A DNA stretch of 64,000 nucleotides from Salinisphaera sp. G21_0 (GTDB lineage: Bacteria; Pseudomonadota; Gammaproteobacteria; Pseudomonadales; Endozoicomonadaceae). The DNA lies in contig NZ_JAGHQW010000001.1 of assembly GCF_017744115.1 (NCBI RefSeq), positions 124,001 through 188,000 of the forward strand, given 5' to 3'. The notes under the pieces were generated by a model, which was not told the origin of the DNA, searched no databases, and saw only the letters and a list, made by a program, of their open reading frames with translations. Shown here one piece after another: positions 63,784 to 64,000 of the stretch; the stretch's first letter is position 1, and every line of letters starts with the position of its first letter. The translations under genes were made by a program, and so were the position numbers.

Positions 63784-64000
63784 ATGTATAGTGCAGTTTC
63801 CAGTCCTGATAGCCAGAGCACATTCACCGGTACAACGCTCTCTGGCCCTGATGCCAGGGATAAGTCGTCAGCCTCTCTTTTTCCTGCCTTGCCAAAAGCT
63901 CCTGCCCACAACCGCCCTGTCCCCGTCACTTCCCTGACGAAAAGAGCCATTGCACCATCATGGAATAATAACCCACGCGCCTTGCCGGAAAACTGGCAAA
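63784..64000 (+). CDS. Start of a proline/serine-rich protein, partial at window end
   Basis: 72 codons are open from the ATG to the end of the window without a stop. MYSAVSSPDSQSTFTGTTLS begins a Ser/Thr-rich segment, followed by a Pro-rich stretch (FPALPKAPAHNRPVPV) and WNNNPRALPENW. The composition resembles the disordered N-termini of the other effector-like proteins in the window. No signal peptide. A TGGAA lies shortly before the ATG. It is partial, so no family can be given. Confidence 0.5.
   Translation, partial: MYSAVSSPDSQSTFTGTTLSGPDARDKSSASLFPALPKAPAHNRPVPVTSLTKRAIAPSWNNNPRALPENWQ

Overview
The window reads as chromosome of a gammaproteobacterium of the Oceanospirillales/Pseudomonas type that lives with animals. 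I infer an Endozoicomonas-like symbiont. The housekeeping order ubiG-gyrA-serC-pheA-hisC-tyrA/aroA-cmk-rpsA-ihfB-lapA-lapB, followed by tRNA-Asn, an aspartate aminotransferase and uvrB, is the Pseudomonas-type order. It is broken up repeatedly by genes with eukaryote-like domains: ankyrin repeats with a SOCS-box-like tail, death-fold-like repeats, a serpin, an LDL-receptor class A domain, a YopT-type protease and an atypical kinase. The species assignment is an inference from this mixture.

Layout. 0-7.7 kb: mupP-like phosphatase and ubiG on the minus strand, then gyrA, serC and pheA on the plus strand. 7.9-13.9 kb: an accessory block between pheA and hisC, with a giant protein of two sets of four death-fold-like modules (minus) and two tandem ankyrin/SOCS-box-like genes (plus). 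14.1-22.4 kb: hisC, a tyrA-aroA fusion, cmk, rpsA, ihfB, lapA and lapB. 22.7-24.9 kb: a C58 cysteine protease and an LRR-like protein beside tRNA-Asn. 25-28.7 kb: aminotransferase, uvrB and tRNA-Val. 28.7-32.3 kb: small unknown genes around purE-purK. 32.4-41.2 kb: a second effector-like block with a MICAL-like flavoprotein, a serpin, a YjeH-type exporter, an unknown 177-residue protein and an 874-residue atypical kinase.

41.5-52.5 kb is mostly metabolism: fabV, speG, a thiolase, a valine-catabolism operon (acyl-CoA dehydrogenase, enoyl-CoA hydratase, 3-hydroxyisobutyrate dehydrogenase), nupC, an XRE regulator, HU, and a divergent pair, universal stress protein and OmpW, with FNR/Anr-like boxes between them. 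52.7-64 kb is decayed accessory DNA: a tyrosine (HUH) transposase remnant, nested palindromic MITE-like elements, a broken LDL-receptor-domain gene, a coiled-coil protein, an 893-residue unknown, prophage scraps, two tandem copies of a gene carrying a coding minisatellite (RKDPAFAER units), miaE, and the start of a proline-rich gene that runs off the end.

The most interesting content is the set of probable host-directed proteins. Several carry folds that in animals act in ubiquitin ligation (ANK plus SOCS box), apoptosis and innate signalling (death fold), protease control (serpin) and small-GTPase control (C58 protease). They are scattered between housekeeping operons and beside tRNA genes, and some are associated with direct repeats. 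Starts were moved from the longest open frame where a Shine-Dalgarno sequence or family length pointed to a downstream codon. All domain calls come from reading motifs by eye, without a database search.
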